Below, one piece after another: positions 47,995 to 57,610 of a DNA stretch of 64,000 bases. A program made the position numbers and the translations under genes. The DNA is from Dioscorea cayenensis subsp. rotundata (taxonomy: Eukaryota > Streptophyta > Magnoliopsida > Dioscoreales > Dioscoreaceae). The first letter of the stretch is position 1. Each line of letters begins with the position of its first letter. The notes under the pieces were generated by a model that saw only the letters and a program-made list of their open reading frames with translations, was not told the DNA's origin and made no database searches. The stretch is from the NCBI RefSeq assembly GCF_009730915.1, contig NC_052481.1:19464386-19528385 (forward strand), in the 5' to 3' direction.

Positions 47995-48860
47995 TATGGC
48001 TCTGACTTAAACGAAGATCCCGATAGTTAAACACAAAACGTAATAGTTAGTACAATCGACGTAATGTTCTTAAAACTGGTAATGTAAAAGTCTCATGCGA
48101 TAAATATCAACCCCGCCTTAAAAGGATGTTTCCCGATCTCCTCCTCTAGAGAATCCTCCGCAATCACGAAATACGTGAAAAAAATTTCTTTTCTTACCCA
48201 AGTCGAAATGCTCGCTTAATCGCTTTCGCCTTCCATCCACACGTCAAGAATCCTCTCGCATTCGTGCAATTATGAGAGCATTTCGACTCAAGGGTGAAAA
48301 AGATAGTTTAACTTGTCATGCGGATTACGGCTAAAACGATTCTCAAGATAAGGAAGAAGGTTCACGAAACATCCTTTCTGTGACAGAGTGGTCATTCATG
48401 ATAGAGGGTAGTCCATGGAAGAGGAGGAGGAGGAGGAGGATGATGAGGACGACTGAGGAGTGGTCGTCCACTGGGATGGGTTCTTTTCTGCTATTTATGT
48501 GTGAATTCCACAAGCACGTCGACTCTTCATATCCGGAAAAAAGTTAAACGACAAATGCGCGACATCGATCGATGAGAACGAATCTGTGTTCGAGAAATTA
48601 TGTTACCGCGCATAAATTTTTAATGCCGCCATTAATTTTGCATGCACGGATACCATAATCCCTGCCACCGCCACGTGCCACCGCCAAAGAATTCAGATCA
48701 AACGAAAAAATCACCGCTTTACGCAGAGACTTTGAGAATTTACATCGCTATTATGAATAGTTATACATGTAAATATAACGTTAAACCCGAGATGTGAAGT
48801 ATTACACTGATACTGACAATTATTAAACATATTAGTAAAATATTTAAACGTTAAACCAAG
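47995..48860 (-). repeat. Scattered inverted 20-bp motif units in the MULE right arm
   Basis: Two patches, 47995–48090 and 48765–48860, have TTAAAC/TTAAACG words spaced about 20 bases apart, that is minus orientation. Between them (48100–48760) is coding-like but unrecognised sequence with a GAGGAG run near 48421–48450. Confidence 0.5.
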
Positions 48861-49578
48861 CTAGAAAAGTCCCTTCAAAAAGGCTCGAACACGATGCGAT
48901 TTCGCGCTTTTCTTTTCCCACCATTTTCGTGCTAAAAATGGGATTTCACAACATGGACCCATTCAAGTGAACTGTAGGGGGTAAAAGTAGTTAAACACTA
49001 ACGGAAGGGTTGTCCGAGTGTGCAAAAAGTAGGAGGGTTTTGGAAGTTTTGAAAAATTACGAGTAATCAAGTAATTTTCCCTAATAATAATAAGCGAAAA
49101 AACAAGAGTTAATTAATTTATCATTTCAACCATCAAGAACAGTCAACACAGCAAAAAGCAAACTCAAAACACACAGGAGCACTTCAACTAACAAACCAAT
49201 AACTAACATGCAGTTTTGGACCCAAAAGCCTCATCGAACGCTGGTAAGTAAAATAAAGTCCTATCATTTGTAGGATATGATAAAAGATTCATCTTTCCTT
49301 TATATCCCAATTGACCTCCTCCTTATTTCAAGGAAAAAGCCTAAACTAAACATGAAAGTTCCCATAGAAATTTCACCCTCAAAAGATACAAATATTGTTG
49401 TAACACCACACATGAACTTTTAAGAGACTTAATAGCAAAGGATTCAAGGATTTTTTTTCTTTTGTCATCTGGACGTCATAATATGCCCTTTTTATGCCTG
49501 GTGAGATGATGATGACACTAAAGTTTAAAGTGGTAATTCACTTGATGCGTTTTGTTTCTTTTAGTAAAGAACTTAGTA

Positions 49579-49877
49579 GTTAATTGATAAATCACCACTG
49601 TCGGAAATACACATGCTGACTGTCGGCTTGCTTCAGCTCGTTACAAGTTACTAACTATTTCACAAACGCTCACCGGCGATTAACATCGTCATTACCGACG
49701 CGAGGGTCCCGAAAACCCAATTAGCAAGCCTCCACGCCGCCTAACGACAACGCTAATCTACCGAAAGGATTCGATTGCGAATTAAGTAGTGACTTAGCGA
49801 AAGCACTTCTAAAACAAACCAAAATTTCATGAAGAAACCGATATTTCGACTAAAAGCTGAGCGATTTATCATTAACC
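49579..49877. mobile_element. Mutator-type MITE, 299 bp, 10-bp target duplication
   Basis: GAACTTAGTA flanks it at 49569–49578 and 49878–49887. Ends are GTTAATTGATAAATC and, in reverse, GGTTAATGATAAATC, an inverted repeat with one-base slips. A 9–10-bp duplication is the Mutator signature. Copy A has the uninterrupted site at 11584–11593, so the insertion is in copy B only. It lies just upstream of the dead GEM-like gene. No coding frames. Confidence 0.92.
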
Positions 49878-49975
49878 GAACTTAGTACCAACCAAGCTCA
49901 TGAATCTGCTATATAAGATTCCACATTGTTCATTTGTTCGGCAAAGAGCAGGAGACATATCACAAAGAGTTGAAC

Positions 49976-50895
49976 ATTAACAATTTCGACTTGGATCATC
50001 ATGCCATTGGAATTTCAGTCAATTCTGTTGCTAACGAAGAATCGGCTTGTGTTGTTCCTCATACTGATTCCTACTTGTCCACCCAATTCAAACGAAGTAA
50101 TGACTACTTATCTCTTAATATATCTTGCCATTGTCATCTGTATCTTTAGGCGATAGATTAAATCGATTATTTATGGATATGCAGCTACATTGAATTCGGT
50201 AATCAACCACATTGTCAAGTTGAGCAAACGAGCAGATAGCTATGCACAAGGCATTCGTGACCATGGTAATTATTCGCCAATAGAATGTATCATTTCTGAA
50301 TATTGGTAAGAATTTACATCTAAATTTTACTTGTTGGATTAAAACTGCAGTGAGTTTGGCTCCGAAAATATCTGAAACAGTGAAGGGAAAGCTGAGGTTG
50401 GGAACATGAATTCTCCAAGCAAGAGGACTGGAGAGAGTTTTCTGAAAAAGTTTTGATGTCGGAGAAGATGAAAAGCTGATAAAGGCTTTCCAGTGCCATT
50501 TATCAACCTCAGCTGGTCCGATTGCAGGATTGCTCTACATTTTAAGAGAAAAAAATCGCCTTTCATAGTGATATGTCTTTCAGATTCACATCTTCAAAGG
50601 GGAATACTTTAAAAAGCTACTACAAGGTGAATCTCCATCCCAACAAACATCATCAATAAATATGTATAAATGTATATCCATATTTCCTGAATCTATATAT
50701 CTTTTATAGGTTTTGATTCCATTGGGACAGATAAAGAGAGCAAACCCAAGCGAAAACGGAAGCAGGCCAAACCAAAAATACATACACATAGTAACAGAGG
50801 ATGAATTTGAGTTTTGGTTTATGAGGTTTCTCAGTTACCAGATATCTTTCAATTACTTGCAACATGCAATAACAGAAGTACAGATGAGCTTATGA
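49976..50895 (+). pseudogene. GEM-like GRAM gene, inactivated duplicate
   Basis: Exon equivalents 49976–50096 (121), 50185–50265 (81), 50351–50626 (276) and 50710–50895 (186) match the intact gene at 11682–12600 in length, except for one extra base in exon 3. Splice signals are kept. Lesions: the start ATG is ATT; CGA codons are TGA stops at 50407–50409 and 50443–50445; one A is added in the AGAGAAAAAAATC run near 50550. Exon 4 remains open (FEFWFMRFLSYQISF), with changes at conserved Gly and Arg positions. It is non-functional unless a different start and product exist, which I do not see. Confidence 0.93.
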
Positions 50896-51286
50896 TTTAA
50901 GTGTGACCAGTTATTTGGGTCTTTGCATATCTTTTTCATGTACATTATCACTGTAATATCACAACAGACCATTTCATTCGTGAGAAATGAAGATGATAAC
51001 CGAAAGTTTAATAAATTTCTCATCATTCAGTACATGGACATGGACATGGCATATCACAAGCAAAAAATTGAGTATATGTCACTTCTTTTCTCATAAATTT
51101 ATATCGTTATTACAAATAATTTAAAAATCTGTTGATGACACAGGTTTTCTCTTCAAGTAAGAGAACAGGTTACAGAAATAATATTTATCTGGTGTAAAGC
51201 CCGGCAAAGACATTGGACAGCCGGAGAAAGAATGATTATCAAAGAATATAAAAAAAATTGAAAACATATGTTCAGGACAAGGTCTC

Positions 51287-53344
51287 CTACGTAGAATTTT
51301 TGCAACAGGTGATCACGCAATCGTTCAAAAAGGTAGTGAGTTGAGTAGCATAGAGGACTGGATGGTTGCGAAAATGGTCAACATGAGGTGAGGACACAAA
51401 ATCACAAGCTCTTACTACTTGTCCAGCTTTTCTTTGCCTCTCAATGAATGTTTCCACAGATTTTGCTGGAATGACTCTGTCAGCAGAGCTATAAATATAC
51501 AGTTGTGGGCATTTTGGTTGTTCTGATGATAGAACTTCCAATACATCAGAAAGCCTCCTGTTAAAGGGGCAAAAAGTAAAAGTTAAGATGGATATTTCAT
51601 AGATATAAGGGTGGGTGAACTGTGAACAATCATATATCTACTGCAAAGTATAAATTTTAGGTATGCCATACACATTGAGCTGATAAAAAGCCCAGTAAAA
51701 ATCCTAACGAAGCAACATCTAATAAGTTCCAACTACATCATATGGTGATATTAGGACCACATCTACATGTGTTTTCAACCATTTTAGTTATATTTTCATA
51801 ATGTACATCAAACCATATCATGCACATCTGAACAAATGCATCGAAGTTTCACCCCACCTACTAATGTTTACTAATCTTAGCAAAGCTACAAAGCTCAGGG
51901 TGTCAGGATTGAATGCATGTAGCTGCTAATTCAGAATCATAGAATGACAAAAATTTGAGAAACAGGATACCTGTTAATGCTTGGAAGGTTCAAAACCACC
52001 CCAAAGAATTCCTCAAGAATGGTCAGCAGAGCAGTTTCTGCAAGTGCTGGTTTTTGATCAAATTTAGAATTGAATGGACTCATCATGCTCAGCCCTAGCA
52101 CCATTCGAAACCAACCCACCCTTTTGTTGCTACACTCTGCTTCTTCAAAAATGCAGCAGAGAAACCTGGACGCCCAAACCTAGAATGAACATTTTCAAGT
52201 TGTTTAGTTTACATAAAATGACTTCAAAGGTTGCCACTTTCTATACTATTAAAACAAGAATACATCTGACTAATGAGACAATTTCCAACAACAAGATACA
52301 TATGAAAAAGAATCTACTTCGACTTGAGTTCTTCCATAAGAAAATGGCATCACATCAACAGAGTAAAAACAAGCCTTGTTAATAAAAGCACTAGGAACAA
52401 TGTTATTAAAAAGAAAAGCTTCGAACCAATGCTGTGAACACTAACAAAATTATAATTTTAACCTGCCACGACTAAATTCCCAAGATATGCTATTTAATAA
52501 AGTAAACATTAGACAGAGTTCAGCATTATCTCTCACCTGAGGGTCAGGAGCAGCAACAGGTGCAGAGTCCACAATGCAACCTTGATCTTCCCCATACGAA
52601 GGATCATCCTCTTAAACTCTCCAATAAAACTCCAGATCTGTAGCAAGTTCAACAAGAAACCAAAATCAATACTGCAACAAAATTCATCTATATAAAAAGA
52701 ACCACCAAAGAACACAACACTCACGTCAACCAGCCAGTATTACTAAACGTATGAAAGACTCAGTTTTTCCCCATCCTCTTCAGCAACACAACCAGCCAAG
52801 TGCTCAGCAACAAATCAAGATTCTGTTCCACCTTCCCCAATCTTGTACCCAATGATATCTCCCATGGAAAGGTGAAAGTACAGCATGAAACCCTCTCGCA
52901 GTGTGTGTACCATTCAGCATACTTGTTCAAATGTTTTCTGCTTTGCACCCAACCACTCCCAGCAAAACCACCCACCGTCTGAGACTTAGCGCAAAGAGCA
53001 TTCAGACTCCTCCCACACTCAGGCGCCGGCAAGTGCCACTGATACATAACATCATCCGCGGCGAAGAACGGATCGCTGACCACTTTCCCGCGGCTTCGCA
53101 AGCTTTGCATACTGATAAGGAGCGATGAGGACCGGAAAGGAGGTCCTGTTAGGTTGGAAAATGGAAATCCGGGGAAACCATGAAGGAGACGCAGAGAAAC
53201 CCACCATGAAGGCGAGGGAGATGGCTGTTGTCTCGGCGGTCTTTGACCGGGGAACCTCCTCGGAGGTCAGTAGACACGGCGGCAACGGCAACGGCAGCGA
53301 TTGCGGGAGAGAGGACGGTGGAGAGTCGTGGAGAAAGACGCCAT
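51287..53344 (-). pseudogene. DUF829/TMEM53-type hydrolase, frameshifted duplicate
   Basis: Duplicate of 12997–15066 with the same four-exon order. The last exon (51557–51287, 271 nt, same length) is intact and keeps SSADRVIP and SSPHVDHFRNHP. Exon 3 has indels near 52072–52100, exon 2 is shortened (CCATACGAAGG versus CCATTAATGAAGG), and exon 1 has many one- to three-base indels, so its reading frame changes repeatedly. Most differences in exons 1–2 are small indels rather than substitutions, which is unusual for ordinary decay and may partly be sequence error. As written it is non-functional. Confidence 0.85.
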
Positions 53345-54342
53345 TAGAGAAGCTTAGATGATCCGTGATGGTGAAGATGATGATCCAACCAACAACCTGA
53401 AGGTATGTAAAGATATGCTCGTCATGTGTCTCGGATTAAATGCGTCAAAGAAAGACAGTATATGACTCCGTCGCATCTCAATAAAACCCCGCAAAAAGTG
53501 CACGCGGGGTCGAGCTTAGTCATTAGCAAGGGTAGTGAGGTAATCTCCACACTGCACCGAAACGCAATAAACGTGGTTGATACGGACAGGCTGTCAGGAT
53601 TTCGGCGTTGACAGCCCGTCCCAACAGCATCCACGCGGGCCCACCAAACGGATTTTATTTACCTAAATAAAATTAATTATCAATTATTATTATTAAAAAG
53701 GAAGAGAAAATTAATAAATAAACTAAATTCGGAGAAAAGGGAAACGCAAACGAGAAATTAAGAATAACAATAAATTAGACTGATATTAAAATAGGAGGAG
53801 AAGATAGAGAGAAATAAAAATAAAAACAAAAATTATAATATATATTATTGCAGAACGGGGGACGAGGGAGATGAAATTAAAATTAAATTAAAGAGACATT
53901 AGTACTCCTTCAACTGTAAACCCGACAGAAGATGCGCGTGGACCAAGTAAAAAGAACAAATTGGAAAACCTAATAATTGAACCAATGCGCAAGAGAAAAA
54001 CAAACAAACCCAATAATTTGCAAGAAATTTACCAAAATCGAAGAAGAGGAGTGGAGGAATTTGAGGGAATTGAAATTGATCGATGTGATACCTTCTAAAT
54101 CAGACAACGAAACCTCGATTCGGCGAGAAAGATTGGGAAAAACGGAGGACAAGGGAGACGAAATCAGGAATGGGGATTTTAAGAAGGATGAGATAGAGAC
54201 GTGATGGTAGCGTGAGTTTCCGTTGATTCGAATTGGGGCGCTTGTGTGGTCACCGATCCGCGAGAATATGCTTTTTGGCTCTCTTTGGCGAAGTGACGTA
54301 ATCGTTTCATTGATCGGATACCAGCCGTCTGATCTCTTTTTC

Positions 54343-54352
54343 GCCACGTGGC
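54343..54352. promoter_or_regulatory. G-box palindrome GCCACGTGGC, copy B
   Basis: Exact counterpart of the site at 16355–16364, about 1.0 kb upstream of the dead hydrolase copy. Confidence 0.4.
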
Positions 54353-54810
54353 AAATTGGGATGGATCCCAAATGCTTCTAGATTAGTTGATACACGTATC
54401 TCAAACAATTCTTATATTTGGGCTATGGACCTAAGTAGATACCCTAATTATGAATATGATCCTTGATTTAAAATATCTATTTTTTAAAAATTATTAATAA
54501 GATTTAAGAAAATCCTCATTTATTAATTTATTTTGAGTTCTGGTATGTCTCATGAAAATTGGGATGTTCTTTTTATTTTTATTTTTATTTTAAGAAAAAA
54601 TAAATTGTAGTTATTTTTCTTTTAATAGAAAAATTTTTATACTGCCACTTGTAATATTTAAAAATAATCTTACATTTTGACTTTTCTAAATTATACATTG
54701 AAATTATAAAATTATTTGTAGCAGAAATGTATTATATTTTAATAAATAGCCAATCGTTCTCATATAATTAAAATATAAAATTTCCAAGTCTCTTAAGTTT
54801 GATTGTGTTT

Positions 54811-55038
54811 ATATAGAATTTTCAATTCCTAATTTATTAGGACTTTATTATACTATTTCTAATTAAAGATAATATAATAATAATAATACATAATAATAAT
54901 AATAATAATAATATCTAAGCTCTGTCTTTACTTTGAAATAAAGTAGAAGAAGGGGAAGAGATAATAGAAGAAAGTGCTATTAATTATTCAAATAGAGTAG
55001 GAAGTAAAAATATGAAAGTGAGATATGATTAAAAAGAA

Positions 55039-55069
<31 letters not shown>

Positions 55070-55558
55070 TATATATTGATTTTAAACAATTTTTAGAGAG
55101 AGAGAAAAAGGGTTTGAAAATTTAATCTTTTTAAAAATATAATTAATATAAAATTTAAAATTTTAAATTTTATTAATTAAAATATTTGAATTGAAATTTA
55201 TCTCCCAACATAATGGGAGCTAGAGGATACAAGGAATAAGAAAATTGAGGAAAGAAGAAGCAGAGGAAGACAAAGAGGAGGGAGAAGAAGAGATTTTATT
55301 TGGAGAAGGAGACGAAATGATAAACAAAAGATCATCTGAGGGTCATTTTGATGACAGATACATAAGAACCTCCATTAGTATTATATCAACAAGGTATATA
55401 ATCTTATTTTGATGCAAGAAACATACAGAAAATGACGATACATATATACATATAGGTATATATAGCAATAGAGAGTTTCAGTTGATGAGCATGTGCCTAT
55501 TGATTAGATACATGCATGCATTTTACATTGGGTCCCACCGCCATAATCTTCAAAATTA
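54811..55558. other. AT-rich spacer with microsatellites
   Basis: No gene is seen. It holds an AATAAT run near 54870–54915, a TA run near 55038–55065 and a purine-rich GAAGAAGAG stretch near 55240–55310. Confidence 0.5.
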
Positions 55559-56244
55559 ATGTATGCAGTGCGATGTCTTATCCCCATTCTCTTTAACCAA
55601 ACATTACTTTATTCTCATCTCCACTCCTTTCCCTATTCCTATCCCCATCCCTCATCCCCATCCTCTTCCCATTCCCATATTTCCATTCCATCTAACCAAA
55701 TGGATACTAAATGCACACTGCGATACAAACAAGTTTTCCATATACGCCCTCTCTTCTCCATTGCATACGCCTCTCTTTCTCTCGAATGGTCATCAATGCC
55801 ACCGACACAGATAGCAGCGTGAGCCTCGAACATCCGCTAATCCCGTGTGCCCCTGTACTACTATTATTCTCTCGACTTGGACCTAATTGGGCCATAAGAA
55901 TAAGAGGAGACACATTGATCTTTGGCAATTTACTAGCAAGTCATGGAGGGTTGCAAATCACTCATTTGTCATTCCGTAGGTTGTGGAGAAAGAGTCGGAT
56001 GACTACCAAGGTCGACCATCCTAAGCCTTACAGTAGGAATCTCGGGATGCTTTGGTCGCAGACCATCAAGAATGAAGGTTTTTGCTTCATTGTGGAGAGG
56101 GAGAAGCACTGCAGAAATGTGATTCATTATTTCTCAATTCAGACGCTGGAGGTCACGCTCAATCGCAAGAAAGACAAGGACGAGTGCTTGAAATGGTATG
56201 ATGTCAACTTGCATCCGCAAAGACGGTGGGATAAGCTACTTTAA
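55559..56244 (+). other. Unrecognised open frame of up to 177 codons
   Basis: An open frame runs 55711–56244. Its second half (HLSFRRLWRKSRMTTKVDHP, then KKDKDECLKWYDVNLHPQRR) looks protein-like in composition, but I cannot assign it. The first part overlaps a pyrimidine-rich stretch (CCCATCCTC-type words, 55605–55690) ending in a TAACCAAATGG word like a hAT MITE end. No introns, promoter or neighbours clarify it; a retroelement gag remnant is one option. Confidence 0.25.
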
Positions 56245-57197
56245 TAGTCTTGAGAATCCCTATCGGCTGAAGTTGTCAGCCTTACTATGGCTCTAAACAT
56301 GTTGCGCATTAAAGTTAGCTAGTGTTCATCATGATCTCTGCCTCAGATGTATAATCCTTCGGGTTAGTGGCGCGCGAGGGAGGCATGTCGGATTGTTCCT
56401 CGGTGATTTTCATCCTCGTTGAGTTAATCACATATGAAGCAAAAACTAGTATAAGGTCTTATTAATGTGGTGCATGTAAAGATGATGATGATTTTTGCTT
56501 AAGTGTCAAGCCAAGAGCTTTGCATTCTCTCGCATTTTGAAGAACAAGGAGTGAGGTCTTTGTTTAAGAGTGTTGGAGCAAACATTTCTTCATGTTGTTG
56601 CCTATATATGGCGGCCGCTTATTCAGTCGGCTATTTTAAGCGTGAGGGAAATGAAAAGTAAAAGATGTAAAGAATGAAGATGGTCCTTCGGACATCGGAT
56701 GCCGGTCTTAATATTGAAGAGGTTAACTAAATAGTTCTTAGTACTATTTCCCTAAAATCTCTATTACTTATTTCTTCGTAAGTAATTATTATTACCATCA
56801 TTTAGAAACCTCAAGTCATGCCTTTTTCAAAATCATTTTAGGCCATGCATTTTGTTTTGCTATGTTTCCATGTTTTACATTCTTTTTCTCCTCGTGAGGA
56901 CAATGATATTTCTGTTTTAGACATGGAGGAGGAGTTTATCGAGGAGTGGTACTGGTAGGATGAAAATGAAGAGAGAAAAGAAATGAAGGATGAGTAAAAA
57001 GAGAAGAGTATATAAAAATGAAGGGGTGACTAGAAGGATGAAGAAATGAGTGAAAAAGAGAAGAGAAAAAGTGTAAGTGATAAAACAAAGAAAGATGAAA
57101 AAAGATCGATGTGGGTATGATGGATGAATTCTATCGGAGTAGAGTATTTTGCACTTTGGCAAGTGCCCCTCCTCTCTCAGAGAGCAACCCGCCATGC
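56245..57197. other. Unclassified region
   Basis: No family is recognised. There is an acidic short frame near 56895–56957 (DMEEEFIEEWYW-like) followed by an AAGAGAAG-rich stretch to 57110. Probably internal or LTR sequence of a decayed retroelement. Confidence 0.3.
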
Positions 57198-57610
57198 ATT
57201 TCTCTAACTCCACTCTCGAGATCTCGACACTTTTCGGTAAGTGAGAAATCTACAGAATTTCTCTAACTCCACCTTTACGAGCGCCTTAACACTGGGTATA
57301 GGAGAAATTCTCATAAAATTCCTCTTAACTCCACCTTCCGAGGTTTATGACACTCGCGCAAGTAAGCGAGTAATTTTCACAAAATTTTTCTTAACTCCAC
57401 CTCGAGGTCTGTCTCTGATCCCTGGGTAAGGAGAAATTTCTATCCGAATCAAAATTTCTAACAACTCAAGTCTTGACACCTTTGAGGGTATTCTAATGTG
57501 TCTCTAACACACACTCGCTCATAACGCACTATTGGGGGTAGGAATTTTTCTAAAATCCCTCCTAAGTCAATGCTGAGGTCTTCTTTTGACACTTATTGGA
57601 GTAAAAGAAA
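57198..57610. repeat. Degenerate tandem array, period about 60–70 bp
   Basis: Five to six units each start with TCT(C/T)TAACTCCACCT-like sequence, continue through GAGGT/TTGACAC and a GGTAAG word, and end AAATTTCT…AAAATT. Starts lie near 57200, 57260, 57321, 57387, 57457 and 57557. The units are diverged and the spacing varies. Such arrays occur in untranslated parts of some plant gypsy elements. Confidence 0.7.

Larger units (their letters stand above)
39903..49081. mobile_element. Mutator-like element (MULE) with Ulp1-like gene, 9179 bp
   Basis: Identical 13-base flanks TAATAATAATAAG occur at 39890–39902 and 49082–49094, although the sequence is low-complexity. The ends are imperfectly inverted: about 110 bases at each end share CCAAAA(A)CCCTCCT, then AACCCTT and a GTTAG/GTAACGG step. 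Inside are a degenerate MULE transposase on the minus strand (44640–47289) and an Ulp1-like protease fragment on the plus strand (40966–43640), convergent as in maize MuDR. Plant MULEs carrying Ulp1-type peptidases (Kaonashi-type, CUMULE) are known. The interior is more GC-rich than its surroundings between AT-rich motif arrays. It splits copy B of the duplication, so it inserted there after or during the duplication. Confidence 0.8.
39195..54810. repeat. Segmental duplication, copy B (split by insertions)
   Basis: Same orientation as copy A. Homology starts at about 39195 (TTGAATTAAATATTGACAAA), runs to the AATAAT tract at about 39440, resumes at 49083 and ends near 54810. The gap is the 442-bp element and the 9.2-kb MULE. 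Both genes in this copy are inactivated, and the copy has also gained the 299-bp element at 49579–49877. Confidence 0.87.

Noticed and set aside
53970-54371. 133-codon minus frame beginning MGSIPICHVAKKRSD, with a counterpart in copy A
   Set aside because: The two copies agree only over the first 20 or so codons and then diverge through frameshifts; the shared part fits conserved upstream DNA including the G-box better than a protein.
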